Position numbers and translations under genes: made by a program
Notes under the pieces: generated by a model
Database searches by the model: none
Seen by the model: only the letters and a program-made list of their open reading frames with translations
What the model was told of the DNA's origin: nothing
Assembly: GCA_907163345.1 (NCBI GenBank)
Contig: CAJQUN010000020.1
Coordinates: 8,305,722 to 8,369,721 of the forward strand
Origin: Haberlea rhodopensis
Taxonomy: Eukaryota > Streptophyta > Magnoliopsida > Lamiales > Gesneriaceae
Direction of reading: 5' to 3'
Length of the DNA: 64,000 nucleotides
In this document: positions 1 through 9,387 of the stretch, piece after piece
Layout: each line of letters opens with the position of its first letter
Numbering within the stretch: position 1 is the first letter of the stretch

Positions 1-208
1 TATGAAATTCATATCAAATGCATACTATAATTCATATCATTTCTTTGCACTACATTTTGTACATCATGTTTCATTCCTTGCCATATATCATTATATACAT
101 GTATTTCTTCATTATTGGTTCCACCCGAACCCCCATTAACATACTACTATTTGATATAATTTCACCATAATCATATCATACGTATATACAACAAACCGAG
201 GCATGATA
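1..208. other. Unassigned AT-rich sequence left of truncated element B
   Basis: No open frame, repeat or LTR terminus is recognisable here. Homology to chromovirus pol begins abruptly at about position 209. Because B is itself inserted in C, this stretch is probably the right-hand end of another insertion into B or a rearrangement join. Its identity cannot be decided from the window. Confidence 0.4.
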
Positions 209-1718
209 GAATTAAAGCACAGACTGACTACTGCACCAGTTTTAGTGATTCCCAGAGAGAACAAAGGATTTGTTCTCTATACGGACGCATCGTTACAGGG
301 CCTAGGGTGCGTACTGATGTAGGACAGACATGTAGTGTCTTATGCTTCGAGACAGTTGAAGCCACATGAGACGAGGTATCCAGTCCACGATTTGGAGTTA
401 GCGGCTATAGTGTTCGCCTTGAAGATATGGCGACACTACTTGTACGGTACCTCATTCACCATCTTCACTGATCACAAGAGCTTGAAGTTCTTGTTTACAC
501 AGGCTGAGCTGAACATGAGGCAGAGGAGATGGATGGACCTGCTGAAGGACTACGACTGTGAAATCGAATATCACCCGGGGAAAGCAAACTTGACAGCCGA
601 CGCTTTGAGTCGGAAGGTGAGGAGCACAACAGAGGATGCCATGTGTTTATCAGCTATGTTGGGCTCCTACTGCCATTTGGGATATTATTATGATGTGTCT
701 ACTTTACCAGTACAGGTTTTGACGTTGTTAGCTGAGCCTGTTATTTATGAGCACCTCAGGCAGGCTCAGGGGACCGATGCAGAGGTTCGGAGATGGATGA
801 CAGTAGTTCATACAGGTCAGCCATCGAGATTCAGAGTGGCTGAGGACGGTTCTCTGAGACTTGGCGATAGATGGGTGGTTCCAGATACACCCGAGTTGCG
901 CCAGGGTATATTACAGCGAGCTCATTGCAGCAGGATGAGTATCCACCCGGGAGGGAAGAAGATGTATAAGGATCTACGCAGCCAGTTCTGGTAGAGGCGA
1001 ATGAAACAGGATCTTACTTCATTCGTCAAGCGCTGTTTGATTTTTCAGCAGGCAAAGGCTGAGAGGCAAAGGCCTGGAGGTGAATTAAGGAGTTTGGAGA
1101 TACCTGAGTGGAAGTGGCAACACGTATCTATGGATTTCGTGACCCACTTACCGAGGACTATTTCCGGTTTTGATGCCATATGGGTAGTCGTCGACAGATT
1201 GACTAAGAGTGCTCATTTCATTCCCTACTGTATGACCTTCACGTACTTGAGGATGGCACAGATATATGTCAGAGATGTGGTGAGACTACATGGGATCCCT
1301 GTTTCGATTGTGTCTGATCGAGATCCGCGGTTTACATCTCACTTTTGGGAGGGTCTGCAGACAGCTCTAGGTACAGAGTTGAGGCTGAGCACAGCCTATC
1401 ATCCCCAGACGGACGGTCAGACCGAGCGTACGATACAGACGCTCGAAGATATATTGAGGGCTTGTGTGCTAGAGTTCGACACTTCATGGCAGGACTCGAT
1501 AGCCTTGGTGGAGTTCTCTTACAGCAACAGCTACCAGGCAAGTATACAGATGGCTCCTTTCGAGGCCCTCTATGGTAGGCGTTGTAGGTCACCCTTGTGT
1601 TGGGATGACATGGACCGTAAGTCGGTTGGAGGACCAGAGTTGGTTCAGGAAATGGAAGAGAAAGTTAAGGTTATCAGAAGAAAGATGAAGGCATCTCAGG
1701 ACAGACAGACAGCATATG
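209..1718 (+). pseudogene. RNase H-integrase fragment of chromovirus B pol
   Basis: The frame starts inside the reverse transcriptase/RNase H connection. It shows the RNase H blocks TDAS, DLELAA, FTDHKSL and NLTADALSR, then the integrase zinc-binding region and the catalytic D and DD35E region (SDRDPRF, then QTDGQTE). TAG stops at 320-322 and 992-994 break one continuous frame. The first replaces CAG and the second replaces a tryptophan codon. The zinc-finger motif CLICQ is CLIFQ here, so a metal-binding cysteine is lost. The piece ends at 1718, where element A is inserted, and the reading resumes at 8858. It is clearly non-functional. Confidence 0.88.
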
Positions 1719-3295
1719 TGGTTGCGTTTATCGTGTACGCCCAAATTAACCCTCCTTCAGTTAATAACAAAAATATGTAGTAGTGGAAGTAGGGATCGAT
1801 CTCACAGGGAAGGTAAATTTATTTTGTGTCAATTATCAAAGAACTAGTAACAATGGGGGATTTGGACTGGATTACTACTACTTAGCAAATATCAAACTAA
1901 TTAACGAGTCTAACTAAAATGATTAAAACTTATGGGATTAAAGCGATTCTTGGTTTTCAGGTAACCGTACTTTTGGAAAATTATCTTTTGGTCATCAAAT
2001 CAAAACATTCGAATTCTTTCGATTATCTATCGATTGGAAATTCAATTCCTACTCATCTTATTCTTAGTCAAAGGGAAAACAGCATTCAATTCAACCCTTA
2101 CCAAATCTCTAATCACCACTACAGCCGTTAATGATTAAATCAATGATAGTTTTCAAAACTAATGAGTTCGACAAATCTAATCAATAAAAACTACAGCCGT
2201 TAGAATTGATTACTCAATCGTTTCTCCTAAGAATTCAATAACACCTACAGCCGGTTAATTATTAATCTTAGTTGTTTCTTAGCAAACTATCGATTATGTT
2301 ATTGAATATTAGGTGATCGGTCTAATACACAAACACAACAATCATGGAATTCGAATTCTGAGAAACCAATTGAAACCGAAGATTAATTCAACAATCAAAC
2401 CGAATTTTCATAAAAGATTTAAATCCAAGAGTAGGTATCCCTTCAACCAAGAATCGAAGGGTTTTAGCCTAGCATAATTAAATCTAAAAGCAATAAAAAT
2501 TCAATGGAAAACATTAAATAAATAAAGGAAAAGAAATTACTAATATAAATCACGATTCCGGCTTGTCAATTCCGGTTCCGTTCTTCGTCGTTCTTGAAGA
2601 AAACTTTTAAAGAAAATTAATCTAAAATCCTAAAATGTTCTAAGAGTATGAAATTATGCTTAAAATGAGGTAAAAATCGTGTATATGAGGTATGGAGGCT
2701 GATGGAGTAGGGTAAAATCCATGTGGAAAGGAAAGAAATCAAGAATTTTAATTTTCCAAAATTCTATAGGCGTAATTACGCCTGAAAGTGGCGTAAATAC
2801 GCCTGGTGACGTGTCACAAAATGGCTTTCTGCATTTCTGGCGTAATTACGCCTCAGAATGGCGTAGCTACGCCTGTAATGCCGTAGCGTTGGCGTAATTA
2901 CGCCTGTGAATGGCGTAATTACGCCTGTCCTCCATTTTTCTGGCGAGTTTTGTATTTTGGCCATAACTTTCACATACGAACTCCGAATTCGACGAGTCAG
3001 CTGTCCACGCGAAGATAACTCAAATTTCTACAACTTTTATATGGACCACATTCCCAAAACTTGGCTGGAATACATAGAAATTTGAGTAGAAAGGAGCAAC
3101 ATGTGTCTTTGATTCCGGTTTTTTCTCTTTTCTTCAACTTTATTGCTTCTTTCATCATTTTAGCTTGATTTCTTCACTTTTCCCTACATTTACACAAATA
3201 TACGATTAGGTAGCATATGTATCAATTTATCCATCAAAATATACCAAATCGTAGACAATTAAGCGTAATAGATGTGTCTATTTCTAGTCACATCA
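1719..3295 (-). repeat. 3' LTR of element A (left side on plus strand)
   Basis: On the plus strand it begins TGGTTGCG and ends TCACATCA. It matches 7276-8852 over the full 1577 bp. It carries the TAATTA-core palindrome array at 2769-2925. The adjacent purine tract at 3296-3308 marks it as the 3' LTR of a minus-strand element. Confidence 0.92.
2769..2925. repeat. Array of six GGCG-TAATTA-CGCC palindromes in three 21-bp pairs
   Basis: Six 14-bp palindromes start at 2769, 2790, 2839, 2860, 2891 and 2912. Four read GGCGTAATTACGCC and two differ in the core (TAAATA and TAGCTA). Within each pair the starts are exactly 21 bp apart. The array sits just beside a block (TTTTGGAAA, then CTTTCCTTTCC on the element strand) that also borders the CGATCGATCG array of Athila LTR H, so the position is homologous while the core differs. 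Confidence 0.93.
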
Positions 3296-3308
3296 AACAC
3301 CCCCATAC
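3296..3308 (-). promoter_or_regulatory. Polypurine tract of element A
   Basis: On the element strand this reads AGTATGGGGGTGTT directly before the 3' LTR start TGATGTGAC. It is the expected primer for plus-strand DNA synthesis. Confidence 0.75.
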
Positions 3309-4720
3309 TTACTCTTTACTCGACCTCGAGTAAACAATCAAACCTACAATATTTTTGGTTGGCTCATAGGTTCATAACAAAGCAACTTGTCCTCACTTTA
3401 CTGCCTCAACAATTTTAACATGCATAATAATGAACGGCAGTGAAAAGTTAACAGTGGAACAAGTTCAATCCCTAAACATTTCGTACCCAACGAAGTAGTG
3501 AACGTGTGTGTGTGGTCATAAACAAGTGTTGTGTACAAATTATAGATTCAAAATATGCAAAGCCATAATAGTTCAAGTCATACACTAACACAAGTATAAG
3601 CTCACTTGCACACTCTTCTCCACTATCTTAGCTACTTTGCAAACACAAATCAAGTAGGTCTTTATTAGCTTGTAGCTTGGCCTAGGTATTGGCTTATGAA
3701 AGAAAGGGTAAGGATATTCAAACAAGAGAGTATGATGAAATGCACACTAAAAGCTTCTCTTCTTGTATGAATTTTTCAACTTTGTTCTTTTTCACAAGGT
3801 CTATTTCAACACTTTGCTTCTTTTGTGCCTTGGCTCCCCTTGGAGTCATATTTTTCATCTATTTTTCAAGGCATCCCTTTTTCTTTCATGCATTCCATTC
3901 TTTTGACAATTAAGCTCACAAATATACTTCAATGATTCCCAAGTGCATTTGAATGAAATACATCATACTCCCTTAAAAGGTATGGATTAAAATCACATTT
4001 AGGCTCATTAGGGAAGGATGATAAGCTAGTCAAGGAATGTTGAATGGGGGTCTTGAGTATGCTTAGCATACTCCCATTCTTTTATGTTAAGGCTCAAAAA
4101 GGGTACTAGAGATTGATTTTGTTTACATGGTAGGCTTGAAAGGCTCAAACGCATCAAAGATTGCCTATATCACTTTCATGTTTGCAAGTAGTCTAGACAT
4201 AATCCTCAAAGAGCATGTAGTTAAGTTCTAGCATGTATTAGAGACTTCTTAAGACTATCACAAAATTTACACAATCTTCACTAAGTGATGCACACTTCAC
4301 AAGTCATGACAAAATCGTGCTCAAAATATTCAACTACTAAGTTAAAGTAAAATATGCATTAGAGTTCAAAGTGTTCCAAGGTTAACAATTCACCTATGTT
4401 CAAAAGCATGCATGATATCAATTAGGTTTCATCATGGGCTAGTGATTCTAAGCATGCGTTCATTACTAACTATGAGCTCAAAATTTTAAATTTTTCGATT
4501 TTTTTGTATTTTTGTAATATGAAAGCAAAACTAACTACTAATCCCTCCCCCATACTTAAATCTTACATTGTCCCCAATGTAAGGCAAAAATATAAGAAAA
4601 GAGACAAGTTTAAACTAAAAAGCAATAAAAATAAAAGGGTAAAAGGGAAACTAACTCCCCTTGGGTTGCCTCCCAAGCAGCGCCTCTGTTTAACGTCGGT
4701 GGCCCGACGCCAGTCCTCTA
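3296..4720 (-). other. Noncoding 3' internal region of element A
   Basis: This 1.4-kb stretch between the gag-protease stop and the 3' LTR holds no convincing frame. Just downstream of the gag stop, on the minus strand, lies a conserved-looking segment containing GGGAGGCAACCCAA, a motif I recognise from the region after the coding sequence in many plant gypsy elements. Parts of 4000-4150 resemble the internal region of fragment J at 43500-43680. Confidence 0.65.
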
Positions 4721-7186
4721 TCAAGGTGGTTGATGCAGTGTTGCTCTATCCTTCCTTAACCACCTCAATATCTTCTTCACTCCTCGGTATTTCGGCCTGT
4801 TGCCCTTTGAGTGGTCGTCCTCAGTCCTTACTCCTTCGGCACGTGATTGACATGGTCGATCCGGAGGATGCTTCTTTCCAATGGTACGATCCTGCAATTG
4901 AGAAATAAGAGGATCAGCAGTATCATGAGTAGATAAAGCAGCAATAGTATGAACAGTATGCATAGGAGGGGGATCCATACCTCTCTTCTCGTCAAGGCCA
5001 TCAGTAGCCTTTCCCATTTCCCACAACTCATCATTATCAAAATCAGAATCATAATCATCATGTACATCAATAGCGTAACTAGAATGCTCAAGAGGTTTAA
5101 TGGGTTCATACATGTTGAATTTTTCAATTTCACCATTAGACTCCATGGTTATCAAACCGCTATTCATATTGATTACTGAATTTGATGATTTCAAGAATGG
5201 TCTTCCTAAAATAATTAGACTAGAAGGATCACCATTTCTCATGTCTAAGACATAGAAATCGGCTGTGAAGACCAAATTCTTTACATGCACAACTACGTCC
5301 TCTATTATCCCCTTAGGTATAACCATGGATTTATCAGCTAAGCGAATAACTGCTCTATTTCTTTTTAAAGGTCCCATCTTCAGTTGAGAGTACATTGAGT
5401 AAGGCAAGACATTTATGGACGACCCTAAATCGAGCATAGCCTTCTCAATCTTAATACCTCTAATCTCACATGGGATAAAGAACATACCTGGGTCCTTGCA
5501 TTTAATGGGGATGCTTCTTTGGTTATCCACCGAAACATTGTCATTGAGCTCGACCTTGGGCTGCCCCTTGTGTTCCTTGTTTCGATCCTCATTCACGGTT
5601 TCATGCAATGGGGCTTGCTCTTTGTAGCGTGGACTCATCTCGTAGAGGCCTTTGAGTCCGGCACATTTCCTATTGTCCTTCAATGCTTGGGGGAAAGGGG
5701 GTGGTTCTTTATATTCAGAAAGTTTGTGGTACTTACCTCGTGGTTCCTCCCCTTGCATTGGCTCTTCAACATCTGTCTCTGTCTCCGTCATCTCTTCTTT
5801 TTGGGGTGGTGTCAGTACCACCTTTTCTTCAGCTGCATCTTCATTCACATTCACTGTGATAGCACTCACATTTTCCCGGGGGTTCATCTCTGGTTGTGAT
5901 GGCAGTCCATTTGAAATCCTTGCTTCGATCTTGCTGATTGAAGTTGCCAATTGTCCCATCTGCGTCGTCAAGCTCTGGATGCTTGCCCTTGTCTCCTGTT
6001 GAAATTGTAAACTATTTTCAGCAATAATTTGGATGCTATGTTCTAACCTGTCAGAAGGAGGGTGCACTGGCGGTGGTGGAGGTCGCTGATATGGCGGTCT
6101 GTAGGGTTGAGGTTGGTGTATCTGTGGGTTTCCATAGCCTTGGTTCGGATGGTCCCTCCACCCTTGATTGGAGTTGTTTGGTGGATGGTCATAATTCCTT
6201 TGTGGGGGACCTGGGAATCCTCCTGCAGCATTTACGTTCTCCGTGGTTGTCTCTTGTAGTGAGGGGCATGCGTCTGTGGAATGGTTCGCAGCCAGACAGA
6301 TTCCACACGGCTTTGTCTTTCCTACATTTCCACCTGCCATACCACGCACAAGAAAAGTGAGGTCTATCAGTTGTTGTTCTAAGTTTGATACGTTTACCTC
6401 TTTTCTTTGCGGTTGTCCATGGCGCACAGATCCGAATTGTTGGGAGTTGGCCGCCATGTTAGCTATCAACCTTCTAGCTTCCTCCGCTGTTTTGTCTATA
6501 AATGCTCCTCCGCTTGCCGCATCCACTAAGTTCCTGTCAGAAGAAAGTAAACCTTCATAAAAGTATTGGATGAGAAGGTGTTCACTTATCTGGTGTTGTG
6601 GACAACTTGCGCACAACTTCTTGAATCTCTCCCAGTACTCGTGTAGTGATTCCTCGTAGAGCTGCTTCACACCATATATCTCTTTCCTCAAGTTCGTTGC
6701 CCGTGAAGCTGGGAAGTACTTTTCTAGGAATACTCTTTGTAAGTCATTCCACGTGGTGATCGATCCGGATGGTAAGTAGAAGAGCCAGTCTTTTGCAGCG
6801 TCCTTTAGAGAAAACGGGAACGCTCTTAGCTTTATTTGATTCTCAGTGATTCCGGTCGGCTTCATGGTAGTGCACACCACGTGGAATTCCATCAGATGCT
6901 TATGTGGGTTTTCACCTGCAAGACCATGAAAAGATGGCAATAAGTGAATTAAACCAGATTTGAGTTCAAAATTTACGTTATTGGCCAGAGCAGGGAAACT
7001 GATGCAAAGCGGTTGTTGATCCAAGTTAGGATTTGCGAGCTGCCTCAAGCTTTGATTTGCAGCCATGTTGTTCCTTTCTTCCTCTTCAAGCAGCCTTGCT
7101 TCTCTCCTTCTCTGATGTAGCGTCCTCTCAATCTCAGTATCGTAGTAAAAGTTATCTTCGTGATTGAACGATCCACCTGTACTCAT
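4721..7186 (-). CDS. Gag-protease polyprotein of Athila-like element A
   Basis: One uninterrupted frame of about 821 codons. The open frame continues upstream through the primer site into the LTR, but the ATG at 7186 (MSTGGSF) is the first plausible start after the primer site. A retrotransposon gag domain lies at roughly residues 60-215 (WLFYLPSGSI, YWERFKKLC). A CX2CX4HX4C zinc knuckle is at about 294-307, then a proline-rich linker. An aspartic-protease domain follows, with DLGSS at about 586 (DLGS in place of the usual DTGA) and ILGRPFL at about 659. Gag would package RNA and the protease would cut the polyprotein. The frame ends with no polymerase. An intact frame this long in a pol-less element suggests the protein was useful until recently. 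Confidence 0.88.
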   Translation of the reverse strand: MSTGGSFNHEDNFYYDTEIERTLHQRRREARLLEEEERNNMAANQSLRQLANPNLDQQPLCISFPALANNVNFELKSGLIHLLPSFHGLAGENPHKHLMEFHVVCTTMKPTGITENQIKLRAFPFSLKDAAKDWLFYLPSGSITTWNDLQRVFLEKYFPASRATNLRKEIYGVKQLYEESLHEYWERFKKLCASCPQHQISEHLLIQYFYEGLLSSDRNLVDAASGGAFIDKTAEEARRLIANMAANSQQFGSVRHGQPQRKEVNVSNLEQQLIDLTFLVRGMAGGNVGKTKPCGICLAANHSTDACPSLQETTTENVNAAGGFPGPPQRNYDHPPNNSNQGWRDHPNQGYGNPQIHQPQPYRPPYQRPPPPPVHPPSDRLEHSIQIIAENSLQFQQETRASIQSLTTQMGQLATSISKIEARISNGLPSQPEMNPRENVSAITVNVNEDAAEEKVVLTPPQKEEMTETETDVEEPMQGEEPRGKYHKLSEYKEPPPFPQALKDNRKCAGLKGLYEMSPRYKEQAPLHETVNEDRNKEHKGQPKVELNDNVSVDNQRSIPIKCKDPGMFFIPCEIRGIKIEKAMLDLGSSINVLPYSMYSQLKMGPLKRNRAVIRLADKSMVIPKGIIEDVVVHVKNLVFTADFYVLDMRNGDPSSLIILGRPFLKSSNSVINMNSGLITMESNGEIEKFNMYEPIKPLEHSSYAIDVHDDYDSDFDNDELWEMGKATDGLDEKRGMDPPPMHTVHTIAALSTHDTADPLISQLQDRTIGKKHPPDRPCQSRAEGVRTEDDHSKGNRPKYRGVKKILRWLRKDRATLHQPP

Positions 7187-7253
7187 TAACAAACCAAAGT
7201 AGTAATGCGGGATAAAAAAATAAAAAAAAATCGACACAAATAAATGTTGCCCT

Positions 7254-7270
7254 CCCCGGCAACGGCGCCA
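7254..7270 (-). promoter_or_regulatory. Primer binding site of element A, tRNA-Asp type
   Basis: On the minus strand it reads TGGCGCCGTTGCCGGGG, beginning 5 bp after the 5' LTR end. This matches the primer site typical of Athila and related plant gypsy elements, assigned in the literature to tRNA-Asp. Confidence 0.88.
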
Positions 7271-7275
7271 AAATT

Positions 7276-8852
7276 TGGTAGCGTTTATCGTGTACGCCCA
7301 AATTAACCCTTCTTCAGTTAATAACAAAAATATGTAGTAGTGGAAGTAGGGATCGATCTCACAGGGAAGGTAAATTTATTTTGTGTCAATTATCAAAGAA
7401 CTAGTAACAATGGGGGATTTGGACTGGATTACTACAACTTAGCAAATATCAAACTAATTAACGAGTCTAACTAAAATGATTAAAACTTATGGGATTAAAG
7501 CGATTCTTGGTTTTCAGGTAACCGTACTTTTGGAAAATTATCTTTTGGTCATCAAATCAAAACATTCGAATTCTTTCGATTATCTATCGATTGGAAATTC
7601 AATTCCTACTCATCTTATTCTTAGTCAAAGGGAAAACAGCATTCAATTCAACCCTTACCAAATCTCTAATCACCACTACAGCCGTTAATGATTAAATCAA
7701 TGATAGTTTTCAAAACTAATGAGTTCGACAAATCTAATCAATAAAAACTACAACCGTTAGAATTGATTACTCAATCGTTTCTCCTAAGAATTCAATAACA
7801 CCTACAGCCGGTTAATTATTAATCTTAGTTGTTTCTTAGCAAACTATCGATTATGTTATTGAATATTAGGTGATCGGTCTAATACACAAACACAACAATC
7901 ATGGAATTCGAATTCTGAGAAACCAATTGAAACCGAAGATTAATTCAACAATCAAACCGAATTTTCATAAAAGATTTAAATCCAAGAGTAGGTATCCCTT
8001 CAACCAAGAATCGAAGGGTTTTAGCCTAGCATAATTAAATCTAAAAGCAATAAAAATTCAATGGAAAACATTAAATAAATAAAGGAAAAGAAATTACTAA
8101 TATAAATCACTATTCCGGCTTGTCAATTCCGGTTCCGTTCTTCGTCGTTCTTGAAGAAAACTTTTAAAGAAAATTAATCTAAAATCCTAAAATATTCTAA
8201 GAGTATGAAATTATGCTTAAAATGAGGTAAAAATCGTGTATATGAGGTATGGAGGCTGATGGAGTAGGGTAAAATCCATGTGGAAAGGAAAGAAATCAAG
8301 AATTTTAATTTTCCAAAATTCTATAGGCGTAATTACGCCTGAAAGTGGCGTAAATACGCCTGGTGACGTGTCACAAAATGGCTTTCTGCGTTTCTGGCGT
8401 AATTACGCCTCAGAATGGCGTAGCTACGCCTGTAATGCCGTAGCGTTGGCGTAATTACGCCTGTGAATGGCGTAATTACGCCTGTCCTCCATTTTTCTGG
8501 CGAGTTTTGTATTTTGGCCATAACTTTCACATACGAACTCCGAATTCGACGAGTCAGCTGTCCACGCGAAGATAACTCAAAGTTCTACAACTTTTATATG
8601 GACCACATTCCCAAAACTTGGCTGGAATACATATAAATTTGAGGAGAAAGGAGCAACATGTGTCTTTGATTCCGGTTTTTTCTCTTTTCTTCAAATTTAT
8701 TGCTTCTTTCATCATTTTAGCTTGATTTCTTCACTTTTCCCTACATTTACACAAATATACGATTAGGTAGCATATGTATCAATTTATCCATCAAAATATA
8801 CCAAATCGTAGACAATTAAGCGTAATAGATGTGTCTATTTCTAGTCACATCA
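7276..8852 (-). repeat. 5' LTR of element A (right side on plus strand)
   Basis: It is 1577 bp from TGGTAGCG to TCACATCA and nearly identical to 1719-3295. About eleven substitutions by eye include the fourth base and one A/G change beside the palindrome array. Confidence 0.92.
8326..8482. repeat. TAATTA-core palindrome array, second LTR of A
   Basis: The same six palindromes and 21-bp pairing as at 2769-2925, offset by 5557 bp. No palindrome base differs between the two copies, whereas flanking LTR sequence does. Confidence 0.92.
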
Positions 8853-8857
8853 ATATG

Positions 8858-9375
8858 CCAATCAGCGCTGTAGACCGTTGGAGTTTCAGTTAGGCGACAG
8901 AGTTTTTCTGAAGATCTCACCTTTCAGAGGCGTAGTACGGTTTGGGATGCGAGGAAAGTTATCCCCGAGGTATGTAGGGCCGTATGAGATCTTACAGCGT
9001 ATTGGTACTATGGCGTACCGTTTGGCTTTACCACCCTCTCTGTCTGGTATACACGACGTATTTCATGTGTCTATGCTGAGGAAGTATGAGCCGGATCCTT
9101 CACATGTGTTGCAGCCTTCAGAGGTTCAGATAGAGTCCGATGTTTCTTATGTGGAGCGGCCTATCAGGATTTTGGATAGGGCAAACCGCAAACTTCGGAA
9201 CAAGGTTATTCCTATGATCAAGGTTCAGTGGGATCGTAGGGGTGTCGAGGAGGCCAAGTGGGAGACAGAGCGACACATGGTGCAGCACTATCCAGAGCTG
9301 TTTTTTGGTATGCGTTTATGTATTGTGTTATCTCTTGTTGACAGCATGTTTGATTTCGGGGACGAAATCTTATAA
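8858..9375 (+). pseudogene. Integrase C-terminus and chromodomain-like tail of B pol
   Basis: This continues the frame broken by element A. It contains the GPY/F module (RYVGPYEIL, FHVSMLRKY) and a chromodomain-like segment (VERPIRILDR, IKVQWDRRGVEEAKWE). In chromoviruses this tail is thought to guide integration to heterochromatin. The frame reads to a stop just before the purine tract AAGTAGGGGAGTAT. The segment itself has no internal stop, but it belongs to a broken pol. Confidence 0.88.
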
Positions 9376-9387
9376 GTAGGGGAGTAT

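Larger units (their letters stand above)
1719..8852 (-). mobile_element. Athila-like non-autonomous LTR retrotransposon A, complete, with ATATG duplication
   Basis: The element is 7134 bp and bounded by TG...CA, with two 1577-bp LTRs and the 5-bp duplication ATATG at 1714-1718 and 8853-8857. It reads on the minus strand: 5' LTR 7276-8852, tRNA-Asp type primer site 7254-7270, gag-protease 7186-4721, a noncoding 3' region, a purine tract next to 3296, and 3' LTR 1719-3295. No reverse transcriptase, RNase H or integrase is present, so mobility must have used enzymes from another element. I count about eleven substitutions between the LTRs (roughly 0.7%), which suggests a recent insertion. The Athila-like assignment rests on the primer site, the gag type and the LTR ends. 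Confidence 0.9.

Noticed and set aside
4504..4908. 134-codon plus-strand frame, and the plus-strand frames at 4949-6560
   Set aside because: They lie opposite the strong gag-protease frame of element A, or its noncoding tail, and have no recognisable domain.
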